From Henckelia pumila (Eukaryota; Streptophyta; Magnoliopsida; Lamiales; Gesneriaceae), in NCBI RefSeq assembly GCF_033568475.1, contig NC_133121.1, forward strand, positions 5,022,001 to 5,086,000: 64,000 bases of DNA, written 5' to 3'. Both the position numbers and the translations under genes were made by a program. Within the stretch, counting starts at the first letter, position 1. Each line of letters opens with the position of its first letter. A model generated the notes under the pieces. The model was given only the letters and a program-made list of their open reading frames with translations, had not been told where the DNA came from and did not search any database. Shown piece after piece: positions 34,670 through 45,762 of the stretch.

Positions 34670-35660
34670 GTGGCTGGACATATGCATATCATTGTATATC
34701 ATCATCAATGCACAAGTTCCTTCATGATCGACCATTTTGTTGGCATGTACATTGATGAAATTATGTTCAAATCCAAAAGGACATCAGATCACGTGGAGAA
34801 TTTGATGAGAAATTTTGGGAGGATGAAGAACCATGCACTTAAATTAAACCCAATACATTGTGCATTTGGGGTAATAAAAAAAACTTCCTTGGGTTCTTGG
34901 TGCACCAAAATGATGTGTAGGTGGACCGAAATAGATCTAAAGCAATGCTTGAGGTCAAACCCCCAAGAACAAAAAGAGTTATAGTGGTTCCTCGGTCAGG
35001 TAAAATATTTTAGAAGGTTCATTTCTAACTTGGCAGGAAAAAAACTCGAGAGTTCCCAAGCTACTGAAGCTGAGGGATACAGAGGAATTTGTATGGGGAC
35101 ATTGTCTCCAAGAATCTTTTTGAACAGATCAAGGAATACATGTCCTGCTACCAGTGCTTATGCCTCCGAGGTATGAAGTTCTTTTAAAGTTATACATTGT
35201 GGCCGATCCAGAATCATTATGTGGTTTGTTGGAACAAAACAATAATGAGCTTAAGGAGCAGGCTATCTAAGTCATTCACTCAATTATGGGGAGAGTTGAT
35301 ACTCTACTATTGATCTTGCCTTGTCTTGTCTTGTTCCATGCACATACTTAATTGAGATACTATTTAATTCAATCTAAAGTGCATGTGATATCCAAAACTG
35401 ATTTGATTTATGCTCAGTTAACCAGTTCTTTCAGGTATAATATCGAAGTGATATTTAGCTTTGACAAAGTTCACTTTGATATATTATCCTCAAAATTCTA
35501 TGAAAGGGCAGGCCATCGTGGATTGTTAGCTAACCATCCAGGTATAGAAGAACCATTAGTAGAAGAAGTTGAGCTCACTGTACATGGAGTGAAGGTGCAT
35601 CCATGAGTATTGAAGTTTGATGGATCTAACACAGAAGGAACTGCATGGTTCCTGGAGCTT
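34670..35660 (+). pseudogene. Tat-like reverse transcriptase and RNase H remnants
   Basis: FVGMYIDEIMFKSKRTSDHV corresponds to the catalytic YxDDI(L)VKS...HV motif with the second Asp changed to Glu. It is followed by MKNHALKLNPIHCAFGV, the usual next motif. Beyond 34985 the sense continues in other frames (YFRRFISNLAGKK). RNase H traces are too decayed to outline. Most of RT and all of integrase are missing, so the element was shortened before or after insertion. Confidence 0.7.
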
Positions 35661-36074
35661 TTGAAGTAACCTCACATCTGGATAATGACTTCGAGAAATC
35701 ACTTTACAACATGTACCAAGACAACAAAAGTGATATTAGAGAGAGGAGGTGAATGAACCTTTATAGTTCTCTGAGAAGACGATCTCACATGTCTTGGAGA
35801 TGCGTTGGGTTCCCCGAGTCACTGGAGGCCAGGAAGCAGGAACCAAAGACAAGGAGCTCAGGCAAGTATCAACGAGAAATCCAACAGAAGGTGCATGTTC
35901 CCAGCTTGCAAGAAAAACAAGGCGGGGAACCATGTGATGATTGTCAGAATTCATGTATTTGGCTCCTCAATGCTAGCATAATGGCCTTCTAGGCCATTTG
36001 CGATGTTTTTTCCAAGCTATGACCATAATATTTCAAAATTATATTTAGGCATATTGGCCCGTTGGGCCAACAGC
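35661..36074 (+). other. 3' internal part of the Tat-like element, no gene seen
   Basis: Short ORFs on both strands, no motif recognised. Confidence 0.4.
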
Positions 36075-36088
36075 CTGCGGGGGGCATT
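36075..36088 (+). other. polypurine tract of the Tat-like element
   Basis: TGCGGGGGGCAT directly before the 3' LTR start TGTTTGGCCC. Confidence 0.65.
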
Positions 36089-36799
36089 TGTTTGGCCCAA
36101 AAAATAAAAGTTATTTTTTCAGCCCATTATAAGAGTTCATCTGGCCCAGTTCTTGAAGTCAAGAAGCCCAACCTGCTAGCCCATCAGAAATAAAGGGAAT
36201 ATCATGACCGGGTAAAAATAAGAAGCAAATAGGAATGAAAGTTAAGGATTTTGACCAAGTCAAGATAAATAATGGGAAGAAACATGACCCACTAAGTGAA
36301 AGAAAGTAGTGGGTGGTTATTCAATTTCCAAGGCAAAACTATCGGCAGGAGCATTTGGGAAGGGACAATGAATCAATCAATCACACAAATCCAAAACAAC
36401 TCCAAAAGTTGCTCTCGATTTTACAGTACTTTTTCTGCAGATTTTCATATTTCATCTTTGTTTCATGTTTTCATAAAATTTCAGTGTACATTTTAGTTCA
36501 TATTGCTGAGTTTCTCGAACATTCCAACATCATGTTTTTATGTTTTTATGGCAAACCATTGTCATTTTTAATTTTCAGTAGCATAGTTAGATTTTCTATG
36601 GCTATTAAGATTTTTCTTCACAATTTTTTATGTTTTTTGGCGTTTAACCGGTGGAATTGAGACCGACGATGAAACCGGGGCTCACATTCGCTTGTTTTTA
36701 GAAGTTAGATTTTATTTTTTATTTTTATTTTATTTCGGCACTCACGTGCCTGGCACGCCTGCGCAACACACAAACTTCGCCAATTTTTATGTGCAAACA
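36089..36799 (+). repeat. 3' LTR of the Tat-like element
   Basis: It runs from TGTTTGGCCC to TTATGTGCAAACA and matches 31455-32166 with about 16 differences counted by eye. Confidence 0.88.
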
Positions 36800-36804
36800 G
36801 ATAC

Positions 36805-37251
36805 ACGAGTTCATGGAATTATGTAATGAATTATTTTATTAACAACTACAATTTCACTGTTGGAAATAAAATAGAACCGTTGGGTCTTTCATTCATCCAC
36901 GTTTAATGAGAGTTACAATATGTTTGGGCACAAAGAAAAGATGCAAGTTTCAAATATCAAATCGATAGACCTTTTCAATTCAACAAGGGGACATTAATTC
37001 TGAGAGAAAACGATCGAAGAAGATTCTCATATCAAATGGACAAATTGTACATGTTTAAATGAAATGGTAAAGAATTTAATAAATCATGCAAAGTTTAATA
37101 AAAGAATACAATTTGATTATCACACCAATGATATTATTATATTTATGAAGGAAAAATAAAAGAAATTATATGAAGATTGATATTTTTTTAAAAAAAAACT
37201 ATGAAAATTGAATTTTATGAACAAACCAACCACAAATCAATGTGGAATGGA
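36805..37251. other. 3' flank of the ERF gene, nothing else seen
   Basis: AT-rich, with no motif or repeat recognised. It probably holds the 3' UTR of the minus-strand gene. Confidence 0.4.
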
Positions 37252-37923
37252 CTAGTGTTCCCGCAGACGCTTCAAACCGCCGTCAGCCACCTGAACGCCA
37301 CCTCTCACCACCGCCGCGGTCTTCCGCTTGCGTTCTAAGGACGAAGAACCAACGGGCAATGCGGTCGACCTCTTCGACGTGATCCGAACCGGCTCGGGCT
37401 CGCCGGAGTTTATCCTAAGAGGGAAATTCAACAAAGCTCTCGCACCCCGCATCTGGAACGCCGCCCTGTCATAGGCCAGCGCCGCGTCCTCCGCCGTCTC
37501 GTACGTCCCAAGCCATACTCGGGCTCCATTCTTCGCAGGGTCTCTTATCTCCGCCGCAAACTTCCCCCAGGGCCGTCGCCTCACTCCTCTGAAATGCAGC
37601 AGCCTCGGCGGCGACACGGGAAGCGCCACCATTTCCTCCTCCCTCTGTGGCGGCGCTCCGTGAAAACTTATAATCTGGGATGTCGCAATTTCCAGTCCCG
37701 GCTCAGCCTTAACAGCCGAGGCCGCGGCAGCGATGGGAGGCGGCTGCTGCAGCCACCCTGCATTGGCGCCGCCGCTGATTAAGCCGTACAAAAACATGTC
37801 ATCGGAATCATTTTCTGTTTCGCCGGGAAAAAACAGTGGGTTCTGAGAATCATCGAGCAAATGTCTGCTAATGGTTTCGAGAACAGCAAGATCAGATTCA
37901 TAATTACCATTTTCATACACCAT
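37252..37923 (-). CDS. AP2/ERF transcription factor, group IX ERF
   Basis: An intronless 223-codon gene. Residues about 109-168 form one AP2/ERF DNA-binding domain ([20 protein letters not shown], then [20 protein letters not shown], then [10 protein letters not shown]), with the Ala and Asp (FAAEIRD) that define the ERF rather than the DREB branch. ERF-type factors bind GCC-box promoters and act in the nucleus, often in ethylene, jasmonate and defence responses. The N-terminus ([17 protein letters not shown], then acidic [13 protein letters not shown]) matches my recollection of the Arabidopsis ERF1/ERF2 (group IX) N-terminal motif and its acidic activation region. [15 protein letters not shown] after the domain is also typical. 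LERKRK is a probable nuclear signal. No EAR repression motif was seen. The frame is intact, the length is normal, and a TATA box lies upstream. Neighbours are repeats, so it stands alone. The ortholog was not determined. Confidence 0.93.
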   Translation of the reverse strand: MVYENGNYESDLAVLETISRHLLDDSQNPLFFPGETENDSDDMFLYGLISGGANAGWLQQPPPIAAAASAVKAEPGLEIATSQIISFHGAPPQREEEMVALPVSPPRLLHFRGVRRRPWGKFAAEIRDPAKNGARVWLGTYETAEDAALAYDRAAFQMRGARALLNFPLRINSGEPEPVRITSKRSTALPVGSSSLERKRKTAAVVRGGVQVADGGLKRLREH

Positions 37924-38012
37924 TATGCAGAGATGGATAAAATTAATTCAAAACAATGACCAAAATATATCAAGAAAATTCAATGGTTTGATCCGATAAG
38001 AGAGCTCAAACA

Positions 38013-38020
38013 CTTATATG
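38013..38020 (-). promoter_or_regulatory. possible TATA box of the ERF gene
   Basis: The minus strand reads CATATAAG about 90 bp upstream of the start codon at 37923, a suitable distance for a short 5' UTR. Confidence 0.4.
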
Positions 38021-39130
38021 AGACTGACTTACATGCGACGGGTCAATCCGTTAAAAAAAATTAACCCGTAAGTTGACATCCGGACCATCATCGCAGAAAT
38101 CAACAACTCACTCACCGCTCCATCTCGAATCAATGGGTTCGAACTGAGAACCTCAGGGCTTCTTCATCTTCTTTACTGTCGTCGCCTATTTCATCCACAA
38201 CCAATGAAAATCGAGATCTGTGTAGCAACTATGCTGCTGCTTTTCTGCGTAATTTGAAGCTCGTAGTCTCTTCTAAGCCAAGAAGAAGCGCCGCCTCGAG
38301 GAGATGAGGGTTCAAGTCTCCGGTGGTGCAGAAATCCTACGACCACATATCTAAACAGTTCAGACAAGAAAATCTCAAAGATGGATGTGAGAAACATTTC
38401 TCCTTTTGCCCTTTTTAAGGATTTCAGTTGTATTATTATTGTTGGGATATTGGGAATTTAGCCATCATCTTTGTGAAATTCGTGGGTCTTTTGTTTTTCT
38501 TGTTTTTGGTGTGTGCGGAGCTGACTTATGAGATGTTTCTGCGTGCGGGTTTGTGTTCTTAGTTGCCTAAAATTCTCGAGTAATAATGTAAAAACTCGTT
38601 CTTTGGATGGAAAGAACTGTGTTTTTTATGGTAATTGGAAAAATAGCTAAATGAAAGATGGGCATTACTAAGTTTGTCTATGGAAAAATTATGTTACTTG
38701 AGCTGGTTTCTTGTTACTCGGAACAGAAGTAGGAATATGTGACAATTATATAAGGTTGAATGAGCTATCTTATCTTCTTGTTTCGATGCGATTTTTAGGT
38801 CATAGAACTGTGCCACCAGTAAAGTATGAGCTTTGATTGAAGTTTGATATGGCCACTGAAAAAAATTAGCTTCCAAGGATTGATGAATCCAGTGGTAATG
38901 GAAGACGGAAGAGATTTGAGTGTGTGAGTTTGTGCATGTTCTAACAATATTTGAATTTTTTCTTTTGTTCTTGTTCTCTGAATCCATGCTTCGTGTCTCT
39001 TATCATTACGACGGATTGTGTTTTGGAATATTTTATTTTTTTTATTGTTTTATTTTTCTTATGTTTGTCAATTTCTACAGGCTAGCTAACTACTGAATGT
39101 AATGTCTACAATGTTAATTGTGTTTTTCAG
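38021..39130. other. ERF upstream region and spacer, no gene seen
   Basis: No convincing coding sequence or repeat. The part near 38100-38350 is somewhat less AT-rich but gives no recognisable protein in any frame. Confidence 0.4.
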
Positions 39131-39640
39131 TCATATTATTGCCAGTTGAAGTTGGGAATTTTGTTGCCTGGCAGTGGTATAGTTGCAACCATATTTGGAG
39201 CGACCGGGTTTCTTGGACGATATGTGGTGAACAGCTTGGTGAGTTGCCTGCTATTCTGCATAGTGGTTTTTCAGCTGAATTTCTGTAAATTTGTGCAAAA
39301 GTTCGATACTTTATAACCAAGCTCAAGTTTTATGATGTTTCATCCATATTTCACCTACTCCTATCCTTTAGCAAAAGATGGGGTCTCAAGTATTAGTATC
39401 CTTTCAAGGTTCCGAGGATTCCCACCACCACCTTAAATTGATGGGTGATTTGGGTCAGGCGAATTCATGTATTGACTTTACCCTGTCCATTTAGTTGTGG
39501 TTGTTTTCGCTTGCAAAACATATGACTTGGTGTTCTTCACATCCTTAATTTGCAGATAGTTCCTATGAAATACAATCCCAGAGATGAAAATTCCATTAAG
39601 GCAGTGATGACAAGGGCTAATGTTGTTATTAATCTTATTG
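39131..39640 (+). pseudogene. complex I NDUFA9-like subunit, three-exon fragment
   Basis: Three exon blocks with matching phases encode part of the plant homolog of NDUFA9, an SDR-fold accessory subunit of mitochondrial NADH dehydrogenase. Exon 39131-39238 has GSGIVATIFGATGFLGRYVV, the NAD(P)-binding Gly-rich loop, and ends at a GTGAGT donor. Exon 39372-39458 has KMGSQVLVSFQGSEDSHHHL and KLMGDLGQ; its donor reads GC instead of GT. Exon 39556-39640 has IVPMKYNPRDENSIKAVMTR and ANVVINLI, ending at a GTAAGA donor. The transit peptide and the remaining roughly two thirds of the protein were not found on either side. Introns are present, so this is a genomic fragment, not a retrocopy. It is best read as a pseudogene or captured gene piece. 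Confidence 0.85.
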
Positions 39641-40305
39641 GTAAGATGATATTGCCACTCATATATTGTGAAAAATTGTCTCATGCAACTGCTTTATGTT
39701 TTAAACGGCCTGCCAAATCTCATACTGGACCACTTCTTCCTCGTAGCTCGACAATTTGTCGCCTGAAGCAAATATTAAAGCGGCATCAGAGAATTGTGGC
39801 AAAAAGCTATGGATCAATGCTTGATTCCTCTTGCCAAGACCTGACATTTTCTTCCGACTCCAACACATTAATAAACAACTATGATGATTACCTCCTGAGA
39901 AGCTTTGGCAATGCTTGTTTCAGCAAATTCTGGGTAAACTTAGCCAACTCAAAGCTACATATTCCCCACTTTTATCATTCTGTTCTCTGCCTCGTTTTAC
40001 AAATCTTTTCCATTCAATGTAAATATTTACACTTCCAAGACCAGCAATTTTGGTTATCTTCAGACTTGAACAACTGAAGGATTTCCGTTATTTTTGTCTG
40101 CCACAGACTGTTGTGGGAAACCTCATGGATTCAAGTGCCACAAGACAGTTGGAATAACACGTGCGAGCTGGGTATGACGATGCCTGGACTGCACAAAGTA
40201 TCTCTCAGGCAGACATGCTTGCAGAAGCTTGGAACATTATGAAGCAACTTTCATGAATTTCCACTCACTTGCAGAAGATGAATATCGGGATGTCAAGCAT
40301 AGGAT
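39641..40305 (+). other. exon-like ORFs of unknown origin after the NDUFA9 fragment
   Basis: The frame of the last NDUFA9 exon stays open through its intron to 40077. Within it, about 39700-39930 (SHTGPLLPRSSTICRLKQIL and onward to NACFSKFW, then GTAAAC) looks like a genuine exon of some other protein. A later block (40109-40252), split by one stop, reads TVVGNLMDSSATRQLE and then RAGYDDAWTAQSISQADMLA, ending in MKQLS and a stop. I do not recognise either. They are not the continuation expected for NDUFA9. Confidence 0.35.
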
Positions 40306-40738
40306 TAGGGAGCAAACGAACCGAATCGAGCCGAATAATGGTAAAATTTTAAGGTTCGAATTCGGCTCGCTAAGAGTATATTCGAGTTCGAGCTCGATTC
40401 GAAATTCAATAATTTCAAATATTTTGGCTCGAGTTCGGCTCGAAATGAAGTTCGAGTTCGAAATATTCGAACCTATTCGTGAACTATTCGGATATTATGG
40501 TTCAAAAGCTCGAAATGTATATATATTTATTATATAATTATATTATATTAATTAAATATTAAGGCTCGCGAACTATTCGCGAACTATCGAACAATGTAAT
40601 TTTGGCTCGAGCTCGGCTCGAAAAAAAATTCGAACATGTTCAAATTCGGCTCGAGTTCGATAAGCTCGAATACAAATCAAATATTTATCGAGCGGGCTCG
40701 TAAAGCTCACAAACAAGTTCAGTTCGTTTGCACCCCTA
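40306..40738. mobile_element. hAT-like MITE (433 bp)
   Basis: The ends TAGGGAGCAAACGAA and TTCGTTTGCACCCCTA form a terminal inverted repeat. The 8-bp flanks CATAGGAT (40298-40305) and CATAGAAT (40739-40746) differ by one base. The inside is full of GGCTCGAGTTCG-type subterminal repeats. ORFs across it are products of those repeats. Confidence 0.85.
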
Positions 40739-41640
40739 CATAGAATAGATGACGACAAAGATGTTATTGAAATATAATTTTTTGTAATAATTTTTATGTT
40801 AAAAGTATTAGTTTTCATGGTTAAAGTATTATTTTGTATGTTAAAAATATTAAACTATAATATATATTTATTTGACTAAAAATATTACTTGTAGCTCAAA
40901 AGTATTAGTTTTCACGAAAAAAGTATTACGTTTTATGTTAAAAGTATTAATTTGTAATATATATTTATTTAATTGAAAAATATTAATTTTAATGTCAAAA
41001 GTATTATTGTTTACTGCAAAAGTATTACTTATCAAAAATATTAATTTGTATTTATGTGTATTTCAATAAAATTAATACTTTTTAGATCAAAAATATTTAT
41101 TTTTCCCAAAAAAATGAAAAAATATTAATTTTTATTAATGTTTATTTGATTGAAAAATATTAATTTTTAGGTCAAAAGTATTATTTCATTGAAAACATAT
41201 TACTTTTTATTTTAACAGTATTAAATCAATAAGTATTACTTTTATGTCAAAAATATTAATTTTTATCATATGCTTATTTAATTAAAGTATTAATTTTCAC
41301 TGAAAAAATATTAACCTTTATTTCAAAAGTATTAATTTGTTATATATATACTCATATGATTTTAAAATATTATTTTTTATTTTCAAAATATTAATTATTT
41401 GAATGAAATTATTATTTTTTAGATAAAAAGTAATAGTTTTTTTTTATTTTATCAAATATTACTTTTTTGATCAAATATGTCAAAAGTATTAATTTTTATT
41501 ATAAAAATATTAATTTTTATGTCAAAAATATTAATTTATATTATAATCTTATTTGATTAAAAAATATTATTTATTAGATCAAAATATTATTTATCACTGG
41601 AAAAATATTATTTTTTTATTTCACTTTTGATCTTGTTATG
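40739..41640. repeat. AT-rich array of AAAAGTATTA-type repeats
   Basis: Dozens of copies of AAAAGTATTA / AAAATATTAATTTTTAT alternate with TTATTTGATT stretches, with an approximate period of 30-50 bp but no fixed unit. It looks like an expanded form of a common plant MITE interior (AAAAGTATTACTTTTTATG). Non-coding. Confidence 0.6.
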
Positions 41641-42040
41641 TTTTCTCGCTTGTTAATGTATAATTCGAGTGAACGGATAATTCGAGTACTTTCCGCTCAT
41701 GAAAACAACTTTGATGTTCATAACATGCAACCACAAATCATTGTTTAGAGAATGTGGAATTGCATGTGACATTGTCGACTGGTAAGCAGAAATAAACTCC
41801 AATACAGAAGCCTTCTGGTTCAAACTCCAATTTTTCATCTTAAAATCGACTCTTCAATTCATTGAGAATATAACATCAAATCAGTCTTTCTTCAATGACA
41901 AGCATGAGATATTCACAAATCTAGACTAGATGTGTTTTAAACAAAAAGAGGATGAATGAAAGACCATAACGGTGAACTTACTTCTCTAGTATAGTAAGAA
42001 AATGACAGTAAACGAAATTAGCCAATTTACCCGTTGAGAG
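41641..42040. other. unique spacer, no gene seen
   Basis: Nothing recognised. A 61-codon minus ORF (41653-41838) has no motif. Confidence 0.35.
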
Positions 42041-42242
42041 TAGGGGTGTAAACGAGCAGAGCTACTCGTGACTAGCTCGGTCAAAGCTCGAGTCGAGCTT
42101 TGAAACTATGTGACGCGAGCTACTCGATAAGCCACATATATATTAAAAAATAATATAATATTTATTTATTTATTAATATATTTTTAATTTATATATATAT
42201 ATAATATAAAAGCTCGAGCTCGAGCTCAAGTACTAGAACTAC

Positions 42243-45200
42243 CACTACTAGAAAATATGCTTTTAATGACATTTAAAAGTGTCACGGCATATTACTTATC
42301 ATGACACTTTTGATATAGTGACATCAAGTAAAAATGTCCTCTATAGTGATGTCTAAAGTCTTATGACATTTTCTAATGTCACTATAACATAAAAATAATC
42401 ACACTATCAATGTCATGAATAATTGTTATAATGACAAAAAAAAATGTCACCGTAAGATTTGTAATGACATTTATAAATGTCATTTTTTCATATAATATAA
42501 TTCACTAAGATTTGTAATGACACTTATAAATGTCATTTTTTTCAAATAATATAAACGCATTACCATTTTTTAGGATATTTATAATCTTTTAATATATTTT
42601 TAAATACATCACACATTTAATATTAAAAACAACTCAAAATAAAAATCATAAATTATTGATATTTATCGAAGTACTTGATCGAAACAACAATTATTAACAA
42701 CCAATGTTTAGATACATAGAATTCATACAAGTCTTCTCATAATGTATCAACAAGCTACCTTCTCAAAATCTCAAATGTATCAACAAACTAAGTACACTAA
42801 AATCAAATGACTTAATAATAACAAGACAAGCCAACATGGTTCTTCAAACATCCTTCACCATCTGGACAATGCTATGATGAAATTCATTTGGCCACAAGCT
42901 TGGCTTAATCTACGTGAAATTTTGATCAAATTGAGCCTCCAACCAAGATAAAATGTAGACAACTTTCAGAGAATTCACAAGTACCCCATCGTAGCTGCAA
43001 AGCAGGAGAAATAAATCAAAATACATATTCTCACTGTTTCCCTTGCTCCTCAAAACAACTTTGTTTTTTGTTTCTTGGGCATATCATCTTAAAGATTTAT
43101 AGGCCTGAACCAATATCAGTTCCATTGGAAACTAAATACTTAATACTCAGACATCTTTAACAACTGAAGCACAAAATTAATACGAAATACATCTATCTTA
43201 AAATCAATAATTCAGTGCATACTTTAGCCAATCTATACCAAGCTTCGCATTCTCATCTGGTGAGGTAATGCTGAGAGGAAGTCCTTGGTCTCTCCAAATA
43301 GCATGTACATGACCATATTCAGGTTAGAATACCTGAAAATACCAAATATAAATAAATCTGAGCCAAATTATGTTACCTTGGATTTTAAACACCATCACTT
43401 GCTTCATGTAAAGAAATATACAAAAAACTTTAAGCCTTCTTGCTAATAAACAAAAACTATGAAGTTATTGAGCAAATCCTATGTGAATTCAGACTCAAAC
43501 GAACAAAAAAAATAGAATAATGAAATGCTTACCAACGCAAGCTTCGGTTTTCTTTACCCAAATCTCATAACCTTTCTTGAAGCAACAGTCTGGTTGACTT
43601 CATTGACTTCCTTCTGAAACTTAGCCATGATTCTTGAAGGTTCAAATCTTATATCTTCGCCAAAATCCAACTCTTTCAAATGGTAAAGTCCCATTTCCAA
43701 AACAACCCATTTCCAAGCTCAAACTAAGATCATAACAATTAAACAGAACATATGGATGAACAAAAAAAAAATACAGCAATGGAATCAGTACAAATTATAA
43801 TAACTCTATTGACAGATCAAATAGAAACAAGTCAACAACCCATTTCCAAGCATCCAACCCTTGAACAAAACATGGAGATGAGAAGAGCAAATAAAAAATG
43901 GTCTAATGTTTTAATACAACCTTTATTTAATACTGATTTTAAGGCTTCTAAGAATACTTGAAGACATGAGTTTATAAAATCTACAAAATACATGCTGTTC
44001 TCCAGATTTTCAACTATAAAAAAGTTTATTTTATGAATTCTTGCTAAAAAATTATCACAATAGTCCAATAATGACGATACATTGAGAATTTCCAACAATA
44101 TCACATCATATAAAAATCATATACAATATAAGAAGTTAACACATACGAAGTTAACACATTTTACTGAATTTCCGAATCGAACTAACATGAAATCGGGCAG
44201 TGAAAACAATCCGATTCAACTCAGAACTTACCAACAAATCTCTGTTAGTCACCATCTAAGGACATGTGAATGCAAAATTAAACAGGTTTCTGAACACATC
44301 TCAAATATAAACATAAATAAAGTTACACCAACATCTAACAAGAAATTGAAAAGTCACAAGTAATTGCCGATGATTAGGATAAATAAAAAATGAAGTATTA
44401 TACCAAGTGGTCTTTCCTCTTTGCGTACCTGTTTAACTGTGACAATTTCATGATTTCATCCCAAGCAGCTATATAATTGTTTTCCAGATGGATCAGAAGC
44501 AGAGAATTAAATCCTTGGACAACAGTTGAAGTTGCTGGCTGGACAGAAAAAAGAGCATGTTACGAAACAAATTCTATAAAATATGTCGGGTGCAGATTCT
44601 CAAAAAATACAAGTTTGACAGGTCAAGAATAATAGAAGCAGTAATCACTTAGACAAGCAACATAAAAATTTATGCCAGGTCTTGACTACTTGATCTGATC
44701 GGATCGAGTCGAACTAGGGCAGTGCGGTTCTTGATAAATTGATAAATTAATTAGTCTAGTTTGAAGAACATAGCACCAATAAAATCTCACTGGGCAGCTT
44801 GCTAAATCAATGAAAAGATACTGGAATCGACTTTAACACTTCATGAAAACCAAAACAAAATCAAGAACATACCCAAGCAAGATGGTTGAAGAATGGCACG
44901 GTGGTTTTGCTGCTGAAAAACTCAATTCACCGCTGGAAAACAAGTTGTTCTTTGTCAAAATTACAACCTCTTGAAGAAATCAACAATAAATCACTCGAAC
45001 AGAGAGCACAAAACTTGCGACCCAGGGCTACGGATTGCCAGAGATGTGAGAAGAAATAAGAACCTCGGCGGGGGCAGAAGGAGAGGATGGCGGCGCTGGT
45101 GACAGATGGTGCAAAAGGCGATGATGGGTGAAGATGTCGGGGGTGGGGGAGGGTCCGGCGGAGACGAATTCACAGAAGTGAGATTGTTGGAGCTAGCGGC

Positions 45201-45479
45201 GAGAGAAAAGATTAGGGCGCTGAAGGAAAAAAAATTGAGGATGCTTAGGCGCGGTGATTGAAAAATTTGGAGAGAGATGAGAGAAAAAAAATTAGTAGGC
45301 GTGAAAAGTGTCATATTTTTAGTGACATTTTTTAATATTGTCATGATAATATGCTTAATATGATTTTTATTTTATTAATTTTTTTATTTTTAATTAATGT
45401 CATGATATGTATATATCAATGACACTTTTAAAAAAATGTCATTAAAAAAGTGTCAGAAAAGCCATTTTTTCTAGTAGTG
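42243..45479. mobile_element. non-autonomous CACTA (En/Spm-like) transposon, 3237 bp
   Basis: The ends CACTACTAGAAAATATGC and GCCATTTTTTCTAGTAGTG are near-perfect inverted repeats with the CACTA signature. The 3-bp duplication TAC flanks it (42240-42242 and 45480-45482). The subterminal regions (42258-42560 and 45300-45470) are packed with short AATGACATTTATAAATGTCA-type palindromic repeats, as in transposase-binding regions of this superfamily. No transposase coding was recognised. The interior has exon-like blocks on the minus strand (separate entry). Confidence 0.88.
43195..44538 (-). pseudogene. unidentified multi-exon gene fragment inside the CACTA element
   Basis: Three minus-strand blocks look like exons. 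44538-44429, between an AG acceptor and a GTACGC donor, reads TSTVVQGFNSLLLIHLENNY and IAAWDEIMKLSQLN. 43710-43558, ending at a GTAAAG donor, reads MGLYHLKELDFGEDIRFEPS and RIMAKFQKEVNEVNQTVASR. 43325-43195 reads EYGHVHAIWRDQGLPLSITS and PDENAKLGIDWLKYAL before a stop. The composition is protein-like and unlike transposon proteins I know. No product is recognised and the joins are not proven. It could be captured host sequence or part of a transposon-specific gene. Confidence 0.4.
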
Positions 45480-45594
45480 TACTCAGGAGCTAGAGCACAT
45501 ATTTTACTAGTCGATCGAGCTCGAGTAGTAACATATGGGCTAAAGCTTAAGCTCGAGTAATGTGCTATTTGAGCTCGGCTCGATAACACCCCTA

Positions 45595-45762
45595 AGTTAC
45601 AGTTTGAATCGATTCAAGGCCTTTTCAATTATATGCAATATTTATTAGAACGAGAAACAACGAGAGGGGTGTAATGTTTTACATTTTTCTCCGCATGAAC
45701 ACGCGTGAGGCGTCTGACTAGAAACCTCTACGTGAATTGGTTTGTAAAAAGCGAAAATATCG
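45595..45762. other. spacer, nothing recognised
   Basis: Short flank between the MITE and the inverted-repeat cluster. Confidence 0.3.

Larger units (their letters stand above)
31455..36799 (+). mobile_element. Tat-like gypsy element with both LTRs, internally decayed
   Basis: Direct repeats 31455-32166 and 36089-36799 are the LTRs. Flanks AATAC (31450-31454) and GATAC (36800-36804) fit a 5-bp duplication with one change. After the 5' LTR comes a GACACGCCCGGTGGGACC segment, and before the 3' LTR a GCGGGGGGCAT polypurine tract. The 3.9-kb interior carries gag-like, protease-like and reverse-transcriptase remnants, far short of a full Tat pol. I count about 16 differences between the LTRs, roughly 2%, so insertion was fairly recent compared with its neighbours. 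Confidence 0.85.
42041..45594. mobile_element. hAT-like MITE carrying a nested CACTA element
   Basis: The outer ends are TAGGGGTGTAAACGAGC and CTCGATAACACCCCTA, the same end type as 30279-30841, with GAGCTCGAGCTCGAG-type subterminal repeats on both sides. The MITE itself is only about 310 bp (42041-42242 and 45483-45594); the rest is the CACTA insertion. No clean 8-bp duplication was found. Confidence 0.7.

Noticed and set aside
44991..45344. 117-codon minus ORF in the CACTA element with a Pro-rich stretch
   Set aside because: Overlaps the CACTA subterminal repeats and shows no known domain. Could be a 5' exon of the cargo, but there is no support for that.
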